Assembly: GCA_964621185.1 (NCBI GenBank)
Contig: CAZULM010000002.1
Span: 124,001 to 188,000, forward strand
Source: M3007 sp964621185
GTDB taxonomy: Bacteria; Bacteroidota; Bacteroidia; Chitinophagales; Saprospiraceae
Reading direction: 5' to 3'
DNA: 64,000 nt
In this document: positions 25,514 to 34,232 of the stretch, one piece after another
Layout: every line of letters starts with the position of its first letter
Position numbering within the stretch: the stretch's first letter is position 1
Notes under the pieces: generated by a model
What the model was told of the DNA's origin: nothing
The model's input: only the letters and a program-made list of their open reading frames with translations
Databases searched by the model: none
Program-made: the position numbers and the translations under genes

Positions 25514-25631
25514 TTTTTGTTGCAGTGGCTTCAACCCCATCACCTAATTTTTCTTAACAGAATACATATTTAGGATGAGAGAAGATTGTAACTATCCAGC
25601 CGCCCACGCCAGCCGCACCCTTTCTGTCACT

Positions 25632-25752
25632 TTGGTTGTCATTCTCGTAAGAATCCGTCCAGGTAAAAAGGGGAAAGAATACCGGAATGCTGCCAGAATT
25701 TGTACATTCAGCGCACTTTACGTGGACGGATTCTTACGAGAATGACAACCAA
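25632..25752. repeat. Perfect 30-bp inverted repeat flanking 61 bp
   Basis: Arms 25632-25661 and 25723-25752 are exact reverse complements. An outer 11-bp pair TGTAACTATCC / GGATAGTTACA (25587-25597 with 25774-25784) is concentric with it. The 339-bp gap between ald and the dioxygenase gene holds nothing else recognisable. Possibly a short mobile or folded element. Confidence 0.85.
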
Positions 25753-25852
25753 GGGCGATGGTAATCTGGGGCAGGATAGTTACAGATCCGGCACATAGAA
25801 CCCCTTCTTAGTTTTCTTTCATACTTTTCGAACCATTTATATTGCCAATCAT

Positions 25853-26368
25853 ATGCCAATCGCACGTCCATTCAACCTCCAAAACTGGATCAAGGAAAAC
25901 CGCGACCTGCTGAAGCCTCCTGTGGGCAACAAGCAGATATACGTGGAGAACTCCGATTTCATCGTCATGATCGTTGGTGGGCCCAATGGCCGGAAAGACT
26001 ACCACTGGGAAGAAGGCGAGGAGCTTTTTTACCAATTGGAAGGCGATATCCAGGTTAAAATCATCAACGAGGAAGGCAAGCCCGAAACCATCGATATCCG
26101 GGAGGGCGAAATGTTCCTGCTGCCACCCCGTGTTCCGCACTCGCCGCAGCGGCCCGCCGGTACCGTGGGCCTGGTATTGGAACGCCACCGCAATGCCGGC
26201 GAAGTGGACAAGCTGCTGTGGTTCTGCGAGAACTGCGGCAACCCGCTGCACGAGGCAGGGTTCGCGCTCAAGGATATCGGGACGCAGATCAAGGAGGCTA
26301 TCGGGAATTACAAGGAAAACCTGGCGGCCAGAACCTGCAAGCAATGCGGCACGGTGATGGAATTATAA
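25853..26368 (+). CDS. nbaC: 3-hydroxyanthranilate 3,4-dioxygenase
   Basis: 171 residues, bacterial single-cupin form. Iron ligands His51, Glu57 (HWEEGEE) and His96 (VPHSPQRP) are in place, and the C-terminal rubredoxin-like metal site is present as two CxxC pairs (Cys125/Cys128 and Cys162/Cys165). The enzyme opens 3-hydroxyanthranilate to aminocarboxymuconate semialdehyde, feeding tryptophan breakdown or de novo NAD (quinolinate) synthesis. Other kynurenine-pathway genes are not in the window. It is convergent with rsgA, four bases apart. Confidence 0.94.
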   Translation: MPIARPFNLQNWIKENRDLLKPPVGNKQIYVENSDFIVMIVGGPNGRKDYHWEEGEELFYQLEGDIQVKIINEEGKPETIDIREGEMFLLPPRVPHSPQRPAGTVGLVLERHRNAGEVDKLLWFCENCGNPLHEAGFALKDIGTQIKEAIGNYKENLAARTCKQCGTVMEL

Positions 26369-26372
26369 AGCG

Positions 26373-27323
26373 TCACATCTCTTTATTTCGCTCCCAATAA
26401 TTCTGGTCTTCAATTTCTTCCAGCATTGTCAGGTAGTTGCTGAACCGTATCTCGCTCACCTCGCCGTTGCGTAGGGCTTCGTGCACCGCGCATCCGGGCT
26501 CGTTGCGGTGCAGGCAGCTCCCGCCAAATCGGCATTGGTCGGAAAGCGCAAAGAACTCCCGGAAGCTGTGGGCCAGGTTTGATTTGTCTTTGTTGTTGAA
26601 TCCCAATGTTTTTATTCCCGGCGTGTCGATCAAGCGCCCGCCGAAGTCCAGCTCGAACATTTCGGCAAAAGTGGTTGTGTGCTGCCCTTTGCCGGAGTAG
26701 TCGCTGATCTCGCCTGTGCGCAGGTCGAGTTGTGGCTGAATAGCATTCACTAAGCTGCTTTTGCCCACGCCCGATTGGCCGCTCATCAAGGTAGTTTTGC
26801 CTTGAAGCAAATTCCGGAAAGCTTCAAGCCCCAGCGGTTTTTCCACGGAAGTGAGCAAGGTGCCGTAGCCGATCTTTTCATATACCCGTTTCATTTCTGT
26901 GTACATGTCCATGTCTTCCCCGTCGTACAGGTCGGCCTTGTTGAAAACGATGGTGGCGGGTATTTCCTCGCGTTCGATCATTACCAGAAAGCGGTCGATA
27001 AAGCCGGGCTTGATGGTGGGTTCCACGATGGTGACGATGACGATTGCCTGGTCTATGTTGGCCGCCAGCAAGTGCAGGTCGTGCTTGCGGCGCGGCGATT
27101 GGCGCACCACGTAGTTGCGGCGCGGCAATATCCTTTTTATCATGCCCTGTCCTTCGCCTTCCGGCTCTACTTCCACCTGGTCGCCCACGGCGACGGGGTT
27201 GGTCAGCACGGCGTTGTCGAGGCGGAATTTGCCCACGATGCGGCATTGCAAGGCCGTGTCTTGTCCCTCAAGCCGCACGTTGTACCAGCTTCCGGTTGAT
27301 TTTGTTACTGTTCCGATTTCCAT
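26373..27323 (-). CDS. rsgA: Ribosome small subunit-dependent GTPase A
   Basis: 316 residues. N-terminal OB fold (about 1-70), then the circularly permuted GTPase with order G4 (FNKADL), G1 (SGQSGVGKSS), G3 (DTPG), and the C-terminal zinc site C-x5-C-x-H-x5-C (DQCRFGGSCLHRNEPGC). RsgA checks late 30S subunits during assembly. The start is taken at 27323 (MEIGTVTKSTGSWY); an ATG 12 bp upstream (27335) is an alternative. Confidence 0.95.
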   Translation of the reverse strand: MEIGTVTKSTGSWYNVRLEGQDTALQCRIVGKFRLDNAVLTNPVAVGDQVEVEPEGEGQGMIKRILPRRNYVVRQSPRRKHDLHLLAANIDQAIVIVTIVEPTIKPGFIDRFLVMIEREEIPATIVFNKADLYDGEDMDMYTEMKRVYEKIGYGTLLTSVEKPLGLEAFRNLLQGKTTLMSGQSGVGKSSLVNAIQPQLDLRTGEISDYSGKGQHTTTFAEMFELDFGGRLIDTPGIKTLGFNNKDKSNLAHSFREFFALSDQCRFGGSCLHRNEPGCAVHEALRNGEVSEIRFSNYLTMLEEIEDQNYWERNKEM

Positions 27324-27465
27324 AGGTTGATGCATGAGGCTCAAACCGAAAAAAATGAAAAAATGTTCCACAAAGGTAATTGGTACAATCTGTAAACCTT
27401 AGTTCCTGGCATTTCTGTTGCCAGTGCGACAAGCAATATGCCGGAATCGCCGCGTCAACACAGCG

Positions 27466-28776
27466 CTACCGCCGCAGCACCTCTGCAACGACAAAAATGC
27501 TGCCGATCACCAAGATCATATCCGCGGGCGCCGCCGCGCGCCGCGCAGCCTTGAGCGCATTTGGCACCGATGCGTAAGCCCGGCCAAACAGCCCGAAAGC
27601 AGCCGCCTTTTCCCTTAAAACCGCAGCTTCCAACCCCCGTGGGATATCGGCTTTGGCAAAATAATACCGGGCGGTTTCAGGAAAAATGCCCAGCACATTT
27701 TCGACCGATTTGTCGTTCACAAAACCCGTAACAATGTGCAGTTTGTTGAAATTCAACGTTTTTATTTTTTCAAAAGTGACTTTCAACCCGGCTTCGTTGT
27801 GGGCGCTGTCACAGAGGATCGTCGGATTTTGCCCGATGATTTCCCAGCGCCCGATAAAGCGGGTAAGGCTTTTCAGGTGTTTCAGCCCTTGCCGCAGGGC
27901 GGGTTCTTGCAACATGGGCAATTGTGGCCGGAGATGGTCCCAGGCTTGCAGCGCCGTCGCCAGGTTTTTTTGTTGGTATGGGCCGGCGGTTTCCAGTTCC
28001 AGGTCTTGCAGGTAGGGCTTTTTGTGTTTGAGAACATCGTAGCGGCTGCTTTGTGGGAGTGCGCCTGCTGGGGCAGCAGGGTTTTTTTCGAAAAGTTCCA
28101 AAACTTGATCCGCAAAAACGATGGACGAACCCGTTTCGGAGGCTTTTTTCAAGAATACGGGTGCAGATTCAGGGTGGGTTTCACCGACTACAACCGGCAC
28201 CCCGGGCTTAATGATGCCCGCCTTTTCCCCGGCGATCAGCGGCAGGGTGTCACCCAGCATGTTTTGGTGGTCGTAACTGATGTTGGTGATCACGCTCAGG
28301 AGCGGCGTGATGATGTTCGTGCTGTCGAGCCGCCCGCCCAGGCCCACTTCTATGATGGCAATATCCACTTTTTCCCGCGCAAAATGATCGAATGCCATGG
28401 CGACGCACAATTCAAAAAACGAAGGCTCTATTTTTTCGATTATCGATTTGTTAAGTTCAACAAATTCAACTACTTGTGTTTTTGAAATATAGACACCGTC
28501 CACCTTTATCCTTTCCCTGAAATCCTTGTAGTGCGGGCTGATGTACAAGCCGGTCTTGAGTCCGGCGGCCTGGCAGGCCGCCGCCAGCAGGTGGCACACA
28601 GAGCCTTTGCCGTTGGTGCCGGCCACGTGGACGCTCGGAAATTTATGGTGTGGGTTGCCCAGGTGCTCGGCCAGGGCTATGGTGTTCGTGAGGTCTTTTT
28701 TAAACGCGGCCGGGCCGATGCGGTGAAACATGGGCAATTGGGCGTAGAGGTAGCGGAGCGTTTCCTGATAGGTCAT
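27466..28776 (-). CDS. folC: Bifunctional folylpolyglutamate / dihydrofolate synthase
   Basis: 436 residues. MTYQETLRYLYAQLPMFHRIG is the typical FolC N terminus; HVAGTNGKGSVCHLL is the P-loop, LKTGLYISPHYKDFRERI and EVGLGGRLDSTN are conserved Mur-ligase-fold motifs, and the C-terminal domain has DSAHNEAGL. It adds glutamate to dihydropteroate and folates. The ATG at 28776 is preferred; an upstream in-frame ATG at 28809 adds a non-conserved piece. The gene is single, with a MITE-like element upstream of it. Confidence 0.94.
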   Translation of the reverse strand: MTYQETLRYLYAQLPMFHRIGPAAFKKDLTNTIALAEHLGNPHHKFPSVHVAGTNGKGSVCHLLAAACQAAGLKTGLYISPHYKDFRERIKVDGVYISKTQVVEFVELNKSIIEKIEPSFFELCVAMAFDHFAREKVDIAIIEVGLGGRLDSTNIITPLLSVITNISYDHQNMLGDTLPLIAGEKAGIIKPGVPVVVGETHPESAPVFLKKASETGSSIVFADQVLELFEKNPAAPAGALPQSSRYDVLKHKKPYLQDLELETAGPYQQKNLATALQAWDHLRPQLPMLQEPALRQGLKHLKSLTRFIGRWEIIGQNPTILCDSAHNEAGLKVTFEKIKTLNFNKLHIVTGFVNDKSVENVLGIFPETARYYFAKADIPRGLEAAVLREKAAAFGLFGRAYASVPNALKAARRAAAPADMILVIGSIFVVAEVLRR

Positions 28777-28842
28777 AACGTGATTGGTCTTTTGTAGCCG
28801 GGCTTTCATCGTTTGATGGGGCAAAGTTGGGCAAAATTCAAG

Positions 28843-28946
28843 CTATACCACGCAGAAAGTGGTTTGCGAAAATATCAGGGTCTAAATCAATGAAAATCAA
28901 CATGATCCATCTTAAAAATCTCAAGAATCATTAGAATCCTGGTATA
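28843..28946 (+). repeat. TATA-bounded MITE-like element, copy E
   Basis: 104 bp from TATACCACGCAGAAAGTGG to AGAATCCTGGTATA. It keeps the AAAGTGGTTTGCGAAAA block of the other copies and matches F2 and G in its 3' half (TGATCCATC, AATCCTGGTATA). It lies between the divergent folC and glycosyltransferase genes. Confidence 0.65.
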
Positions 28947-29020
28947 ATTTTTTGGTTTGGCGGATAGGATTCGTCAATTTTGCCGCTGCTTTTGACACAC
29001 AGCCCGTCAGGCTCCTTCCC

Positions 29021-30064
29021 ATGAAAATAGTTTTGGTTTGTGCCAGTAAAATCCCGGTATCCGCTTATGTTGACAAAGCGCGTATTGTGTGGTGGTTGGG
29101 CAAAGAACTGAGTAAAATGGGGCACGACGTGCGCTTGATGATGGCAAACAGCGGGCCTTGCGCTTTTGCGGACGTCCTGGTTTACGATGAAAAAAAACCG
29201 CTCGCAGCCCAAATCCCAGCGGATACCGATCTCGTCCATTGTCACGACGAGCCATCCGAACCTTTAGATATTCCCTTCCTCATCACGCAGCACGGCAACT
29301 GCCAGGCATCCCGCGCCTTCCAGCCCAACACGGTGTTCCTGTCGCACAGCCACGCACAGTTGCATGGCGGCTCGGTGTTCGTTTACCCGGGGCTCGATTT
29401 TTCGGAATATGCCGCGCCGGAAATGGACTCCAAGCGCTTGTGGTTCCATTTTTTGGGCAATACCTCTCAGCGCAAAAGGAATGTGCGCGGCGCCATCGAC
29501 CTGGCCGCCAAAGTGGATTCCCGCCTGCACGTCATCGGGGGAGCCAGGGTCAATTTTCAGCAAGGGTTCAGCATTTCCCTCAGCCCCTACGCCCGGTTCC
29601 ACGGCGACTTGAGCCCGGGCGGGCGCGATGCGCTGTTGAACGCATCGAAAGGTCTGGTTTTGCCGGCGCTTTGGCACAAGCCCTTCAGCCTAGGCGTGCT
29701 GGAAAGCCTGTATTTTGGCTGCCCCGTGTTCGGTACCCCCTTTGGGGCTTTGCCGGAAATGCTGGGCAAGAAACTGGCGCCAAAAAATGCCGAAACTGCG
29801 ATCCAGGGCACCGTAGATGCGTTTTTCTCCGATTATGGCTGCCTTTCGGTCAAAAAATCGGAACTGATAGAAGCCATGAAAAATGCCGACGATTTCGACC
29901 GGCTGCGTTGCCACGAATACGTGCAGGACAAGTTTTCGGTGCAAAGGATGGCCCACCAATACTTGCTGCTTTACGACAAGGTGCTGCAAAACAAGCCCTT
30001 GCACCCGCATGTGCCAGCGATGATGGATGCCGTTGACGACAAGCTGCTGTCCATGACCGCCTAA
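29021..30064 (+). CDS. Glycosyltransferase of the GT4/GT1 type
   Basis: 347 residues with a GT-B look: an N-terminal MKIVLVCASKIPVSAYVDKARIVWWLGKELSKMGHDV (first Rossmann strand and helix), a central LWFHFLGNTSQRKRNVRGAIDLA strand-loop-helix and, in the C-terminal domain, LVLPALWHKPFSLGVLESLYFGCPVFGTPFGALPE, the region that binds the nucleotide-sugar (the E..SLGxxE motif is present as PFSLGVLES). It transfers a sugar to an unknown acceptor. The ATG at 29021 starts the first strand; the upstream extension is unconserved. No polysaccharide cluster is adjacent. Confidence 0.82.
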   Translation: MKIVLVCASKIPVSAYVDKARIVWWLGKELSKMGHDVRLMMANSGPCAFADVLVYDEKKPLAAQIPADTDLVHCHDEPSEPLDIPFLITQHGNCQASRAFQPNTVFLSHSHAQLHGGSVFVYPGLDFSEYAAPEMDSKRLWFHFLGNTSQRKRNVRGAIDLAAKVDSRLHVIGGARVNFQQGFSISLSPYARFHGDLSPGGRDALLNASKGLVLPALWHKPFSLGVLESLYFGCPVFGTPFGALPEMLGKKLAPKNAETAIQGTVDAFFSDYGCLSVKKSELIEAMKNADDFDRLRCHEYVQDKFSVQRMAHQYLLLYDKVLQNKPLHPHVPAMMDAVDDKLLSMTA

Positions 30065-30120
30065 ACGTTAACGATGCCCAATGCCCCCCTGCGGGCCGCC
30101 CAATCTATTATGACCCGCCC

Positions 30121-30128
30121 TATCTTTG
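30121..30128 (+). promoter_or_regulatory. Likely -7 element of the histidine kinase promoter
   Basis: TATCTTTG, a perfect TAnnTTTG, 21 bp before the kinase start. No clear TTG is seen at the -33 position. Confidence 0.5.
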
Positions 30129-30149
30129 TGGCTTGCTATTTGCAACGCC

Positions 30150-31430
30150 ATGAGAAACATCATCATTCGCCGCGTCATTATTTTGGGCGCAATCGCCTGC
30201 CTGAGCTTGCTTGCCGTGCAAACGTACTGGGTGCGCCGCACCTGGGATTTGCAGGAAAGGGAATTCAACCGGAAAGTCAACCAGGCGCTGTTGGACGCCG
30301 CCAACCAATTAGGGGTATTGAACATGTTCGTCCCGCCTACCCACAAATTAGTGGAACAGGTATCTTCCAACTATTGGGTGGTCAATGTCAACAACCCCTT
30401 TGAAGCCGACGACCTGGAGCTTTGCCTGGAAAAGGCTTTTGAGGCGCAAGGCTTGAAAGAAGATTACGAATACGGCATTTTTGACTGTACCAGCGACCAG
30501 ATGGTGAAAGGGAAGCTTGTCAAATATTCGCCCGGGGCGAAGAGCAAGGTTGATCTCACAGGGGAGCTGCTCAAGCACCCCGACAGCGATTTTATCTACT
30601 ATTTCGGGATACAGTTTATCGGCAAAACCAGCAATATCCTGAGCAATATGTGGATCGTGAACGTGTTCACGGCGCTGATGCTCATCACGGTGGCGTTCTT
30701 TATCTACGCCATGTTCGTGATCCTGCGGCAAAAGCAGCTGTCGGAATTACAGCGCGATTTCATCAACAACATGACCCACGAGTTCAAGACGCCCATCTCG
30801 ACCATCAACATCTCTACCGACGTGTTCTTGCAGCACGAAAAGGTAAAAGAAGACCCCCGCCTCAACCGATATGCCGGCATCATCAAAGAACAGGCGCTGC
30901 GCCTCAACACCCAGGTGGAAAAAGTGCTGCAGCTCGCCAAGATCGAGCGCGATAATATGGAGCTCAACGTGGAAGAGATCGACCTGGCCGACCTAATCCA
31001 GAGCATCTCTCCCACGCTGGAAATGAAGATCAAGGACAAACAAGGCGCCTTGGCCCTGGACCTGGAAGCAGAAAACGCCCTCATTCAGGCCGACCGCCTG
31101 CACCTGACCAACATACTGCACAACCTGGTGGACAACGGCGTGAAATACTCAAACGACAAGCCGGATATCCGCATCGGCCTCCGAAACGAAAACGGGAAGC
31201 TGGTGCTGACGGTGCAGGACAAGGGCATCGGCATCTCCAGGGAGAACCAGAAACGGGTTTTTGACAAGTTCTACCGCATCCCCACGGGCAATGTGCACAA
31301 CGTGAAAGGCTTCGGCTTAGGCTTGTTTTACGTGAAGATGATGTGCAAAGAGCATAAGTGGAAGCTTACGCTCGACAGCGCTTTGGGGAAGGGGACGACC
31401 GTTCAGATCGAGATGCCGCAACAGAAATAA
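30150..31430 (+). CDS. Membrane sensor histidine kinase
   Basis: 426 residues: TM1 (about 8-27), extracytoplasmic sensor (about 28-168), TM2 (about 170-192), kinase core with His210 in NNMTHEFKTPISTIN, N-box HNLVDNGVKYSND, G1 DKGIGIS, F-box RVFDKFYRI and G2 GFGLGLFYV. The core is strongly similar to the kinase at 17522, while the sensor region is shorter, so these are paralogues with different inputs. No response regulator follows; a haem protein is convergent downstream. Confidence 0.9.
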   Translation: MRNIIIRRVIILGAIACLSLLAVQTYWVRRTWDLQEREFNRKVNQALLDAANQLGVLNMFVPPTHKLVEQVSSNYWVVNVNNPFEADDLELCLEKAFEAQGLKEDYEYGIFDCTSDQMVKGKLVKYSPGAKSKVDLTGELLKHPDSDFIYYFGIQFIGKTSNILSNMWIVNVFTALMLITVAFFIYAMFVILRQKQLSELQRDFINNMTHEFKTPISTINISTDVFLQHEKVKEDPRLNRYAGIIKEQALRLNTQVEKVLQLAKIERDNMELNVEEIDLADLIQSISPTLEMKIKDKQGALALDLEAENALIQADRLHLTNILHNLVDNGVKYSNDKPDIRIGLRNENGKLVLTVQDKGIGISRENQKRVFDKFYRIPTGNVHNVKGFGLGLFYVKMMCKEHKWKLTLDSALGKGTTVQIEMPQQK

Positions 31431-31477
31431 AATTGGCCGCTTGTAGCCCGGCGACCGAAATTTAAACACGCTCTAAG

Positions 31478-31846
31478 CTATTGGGGCATCTTTTGCGCCG
31501 CCCAATCCTTGAACAGCTTGATTTCGGCAGGCGTCAATGGCGGCTTTTTGCCCTTGTACGGCATCGATTTTATCTCAGAAGCCGGCAGTTGTATCCGGTC
31601 GATGATCTCGTAAACATTTTCTGCCGTAGCTTCATACGTGTTCAGCATTTTCTTTTTCCCGGTTTCGGGGAAATGGCAGGGCGTGCAGCTTTGCTCCATG
31701 ATGGGGGCGATGTCCTTTGCGTAGGATACGGTGGGGATTTTGACTATTGGCGCTGCGTTGGCGTCCTTTCGGGCAGATTTGCAGCACAGCATTGTGATGG
31801 AGCAAAGCAGCAGGGCAGCGAGGTAGGTTTTAATCAATGCTTTCAT
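31478..31846 (-). CDS. Small c-type cytochrome (single haem)
   Basis: 122 residues. N-terminal export signal (MKALIKTYLAALLLCSITMLCC), possibly a lipoprotein with Cys around residue 21-22. The haem motif is CTPCH at about 54-58, with a distal Met in SMPYKGKKPPLTPAEI, followed by a helix ending FKDWAAQKMPQ. This is the pattern of Bacteroidota cytochrome c domain proteins fused to or accompanying PSD1-like systems, here on its own. It probably carries electrons in the periplasm. The ATG at 31846 is chosen over an upstream TTG. Confidence 0.82.
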   Translation of the reverse strand: MKALIKTYLAALLLCSITMLCCKSARKDANAAPIVKIPTVSYAKDIAPIMEQSCTPCHFPETGKKKMLNTYEATAENVYEIIDRIQLPASEIKSMPYKGKKPPLTPAEIKLFKDWAAQKMPQ

Positions 31847-31988
31847 AAGCAATATTGTTTTGTTGGAAAATAGGTTTAGGTAAAATTAGAGGGATTGAAA
31901 CGCAGTGGTATTCAGATTGATGGCCAAGGTAAAGCAAAAATCGAGAGAATGGCGCGGCAAAATCGAGTAAAAGGGCGCAATATCCACT

Positions 31989-32122
31989 TATAGCCAACGC
32001 AAAGTGGTTGTGAAAATTGAATGCTTGTAATCAGTTGAAAATCAATTTTTCACCCGCCTTCGCAAATGCTACGGCGGGTAAAACATCCATCAATCCATCC
32101 AATCCACCCAAATCCTGCTATA
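31989..32122 (+). repeat. TATA-bounded MITE-like element, copy C, with a hairpin insert
   Basis: 134 bp from TATAGCCAACGCAAAGTGG to AATCCTGCTATA, the same subtype as copy D. It contains an extra piece of about 30 bp with a CCCGCC / GGCGGG stem (32053-32058 with 32073-32078) that copy D lacks. It ends 17 bp before the VOC gene start. Confidence 0.75.
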
Positions 32123-32139
32123 ATTAAACGCACACAATC

Positions 32140-32508
32140 ATGCTAACAGCAATCAGCCCAAAACTCCCCATGCGCAACAAGTCCGCTACACGGGATTATT
32201 ACATCGGCCATCTGGGCTTCCAAGCAGTCGGAGCCACAGATTATGAAGGCTATTTAATGCTCCAAAAAGACAAGATCCAAATCCACTTTTTTGAATTTGC
32301 AGCGCTCGACCCCAAGGAAAATTACGGGCAGGTGTATATCCGCACGGATGATATTGATGCAGTGTACCGCTCATTGCTGGATAAAAACGTAGCCATACAT
32401 CCCAACGGCACCTTGCAAACCAAACCCTGGGGACAAAAAGAATTCTCCTTGCTGGACCCCGATGGGAATTTGCTGACCTTTGGGCAAGAAACCTCCCAGT
32501 TACAATAA
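32140..32508 (+). CDS. VOC (glyoxalase/bleomycin resistance) family protein
   Basis: 122 residues covering one vicinal-oxygen-chelate domain: beta-alpha-beta start LTAISPKLPMRNKSATRDYYIGHLGFQAV, metal-site His IQIHFFEF, and the C-terminal LLDPDGNLLTFGQ with typical Glu/Gln. The look is of bleomycin-resistance-type VOC proteins, which bind antibiotics or small metabolites; substrate unknown. Its start codon lies 17 bp after element copy C, and it is followed 11 bp downstream by the GH43 gene, so the two may be co-transcribed. Confidence 0.85.
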   Translation: MLTAISPKLPMRNKSATRDYYIGHLGFQAVGATDYEGYLMLQKDKIQIHFFEFAALDPKENYGQVYIRTDDIDAVYRSLLDKNVAIHPNGTLQTKPWGQKEFSLLDPDGNLLTFGQETSQLQ

Positions 32509-32519
32509 ACTTGAAAATC

Positions 32520-33506
32520 ATGCCAAAGCATCACAAAATCCAAGGCTGCTTGCTGTTCCTGTTCGTATCCTTCAGCATTTTCGCCCAAACCTCCCCACCC
32601 CAACCAAGCGCAGCGCCCAACCCGAAACCCAGCACCAACAATCCCGTTTTCCCCGGCTGGTACGCCGACCCCGAAGCCGCCATCTTTGGCAAAACATACT
32701 GGGTTTACCCTACCTACTCGGCGCCCTACAAAGAGCAGGTGTTCCTCGATGCCTTCTCTTCCAAAGACTTGCGCCACTGGAAAAAACACCCCCGCATCAT
32801 CGATACTGCCGCCGTGAAATGGGCCAACAAAGCGATGTGGGCGCCCGCCATCGTCAAAAAAGGCGGGCAGTATTTTTTGTTCTTCAGCGCCAACGACGTG
32901 CACCCCGGCGAGATCGGCGGCATCGGGGTGGCGGTGGCCAAGAAGCCGCAAGGCCCTTTCCTCGACCACCTTGGAAAGCCCCTCATCGCTGAAGTGCACA
33001 ACGGCGCCCAGCCCATCGACCAGTTTGTGTTCAAAGACCAGGACGGGCAATACTACATGATCTATGGCGGCTGGGGGCACTGCAACTTAGTGCGCCTCAA
33101 CGACGATTTCAGCGCCCTCGTACCTTTCCCCGACGGCAGCACGTACAAAGAGATAACGCCCAAGGGCTACGTGGAAGGCCCCATCATGTTCCAACGCGGG
33201 GGCAAATACTACTTCATGTGGTCGGAAGGCGGCTGGGGCGGCCCCGATTACCGGGTGGCGTATGCCATGTCGGACTCCGTTTTTGGGCCATTCGAGCGCA
33301 TCGGCACCGTGCTGCAGCAGGACGCCGCCGTGGCGACCGGGGCCGGCCACCATTCGGTCATCCAAGTGCCGGGCAAGGACGAATGGCATATTGTTTATCA
33401 CCGCCGGCCTTTGGACGAAACGGATGCCAACCACCGGGTGGTGTGTATCGATCGGATGTTTTTTGATGAAAAGGGCTTGATCAAACAGGTAAAAATTACC
33501 AAATAA
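32520..33506 (+). CDS. Secreted glycoside hydrolase family 43 enzyme
   Basis: 328 residues. Signal peptide MPKHHKIQGCLLFLFVSFSIFAQ, then a five-bladed propeller. The three acidic residues of GH43 are visible: general base Asp in GWYADPEAAIFG, the pKa-modulating Asp in FFSANDVHPG region after MWAPAIVKKGGQYF, and the general acid Glu in GYVEGPIMF. Members remove arabinofuranosyl or xylosyl units from plant hemicellulose or pectin. No other plant-glycan gene lies beside it. The start is the ATG at 32520; it lies 11 bp after the VOC gene stop. Confidence 0.9.
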   Translation: MPKHHKIQGCLLFLFVSFSIFAQTSPPQPSAAPNPKPSTNNPVFPGWYADPEAAIFGKTYWVYPTYSAPYKEQVFLDAFSSKDLRHWKKHPRIIDTAAVKWANKAMWAPAIVKKGGQYFLFFSANDVHPGEIGGIGVAVAKKPQGPFLDHLGKPLIAEVHNGAQPIDQFVFKDQDGQYYMIYGGWGHCNLVRLNDDFSALVPFPDGSTYKEITPKGYVEGPIMFQRGGKYYFMWSEGGWGGPDYRVAYAMSDSVFGPFERIGTVLQQDAAVATGAGHHSVIQVPGKDEWHIVYHRRPLDETDANHRVVCIDRMFFDEKGLIKQVKITK

Positions 33507-33704
33507 GTTTTACAACAGGTCGCTATTTTGAAAATAGGTTCACATGCTGGGCAAGCGTGATGCTGAGTTGCTTGGAAAATACGCGAAGAAGAAGCAATTC
33601 TTTGCCTAATGGCCATACCCCAGTGCTGCGACTACCTAAATTTTTTTGTTACCCTACTCGCCAATGCCCATTCTTCAGCTTTTTTCTTTACCTTTACTTC
33701 GCAT

Positions 33705-33807
33705 TATAGCCAACGCAAAGTGGTTGTGAAAATTGAATGCTTGTAATCGGTTGAAAATCAATTTTTCAGCATCCATCAATCCTTCAAATCCACCCAAATC
33801 CTGGTAT
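33705..33807 (+). repeat. TATA-bounded MITE-like element, copy D
   Basis: 103 bp from TATAGCCAACGCAAAGTGG to AATCCTGGTATA, nearly identical to copy C without the hairpin insert. It ends 6 bp before the start of the Cys-rich protein gene. The rest of the 307-bp gap (33507-33704) shows no gene. Confidence 0.75.
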
Positions 33808-33813
33808 AAAAAT

Positions 33814-34179
33814 ATGCGGCAACTACTTTCCATATACTTTCTCCTGTTGATGCTGAACTGCACCCTGACATCCTTTCAGGCTGTCCTGTGCGTCGTAACG
33901 GGAAAGGGATGTGGAACTGAAGCAAGCTCGGCACCTAACTGCGAAAGCAGCTGTGCGCCCGTACCGCTCAAAGGCTCGGATCAAAAACAGGGGCAGGACA
34001 AAAACACGTCATGCTGTTTTGTCTGCACGCCGAATTGCTGCTGCTTCCTGCTGCCAACAGTAGAAATGCCGTGCTGGCTGTTACCGGAAGAAATTTCGGC
34101 AGACCCGAATGGTTTTCTGTGTTGGTTTGCACAATCGTTTCAGCGCGACATCTGGCATCCGCCCGCTGCGATAGCTTAA
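33814..34179 (+). CDS. Exported Cys-rich small protein, unknown
   Basis: 121 residues starting with a signal peptide-like stretch MRQLLSIYFLLLMLNCTLTS. The mature part is rich in cysteine: GKGCGTEA, APNCESSCAPV and a striking cluster SCCFVCTPNCCCFLLP, about 14 Cys in all. The pattern suggests metal binding or a disulfide-rich structure but matches no family I recognise. It is 53 bp upstream of a second Cys-rich peptide, and the pair likely shares a transcript that starts at or just inside element copy D. Confidence 0.6.
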   Translation: MRQLLSIYFLLLMLNCTLTSFQAVLCVVTGKGCGTEASSAPNCESSCAPVPLKGSDQKQGQDKNTSCCFVCTPNCCCFLLPTVEMPCWLLPEEISADPNGFLCWFAQSFQRDIWHPPAAIA

Positions 34180-34232
34180 GAAAGCCAGCCCTCAAAAGGC
34201 CGCATTCCTTTCAACTTTTCAATTAAAAAAAT

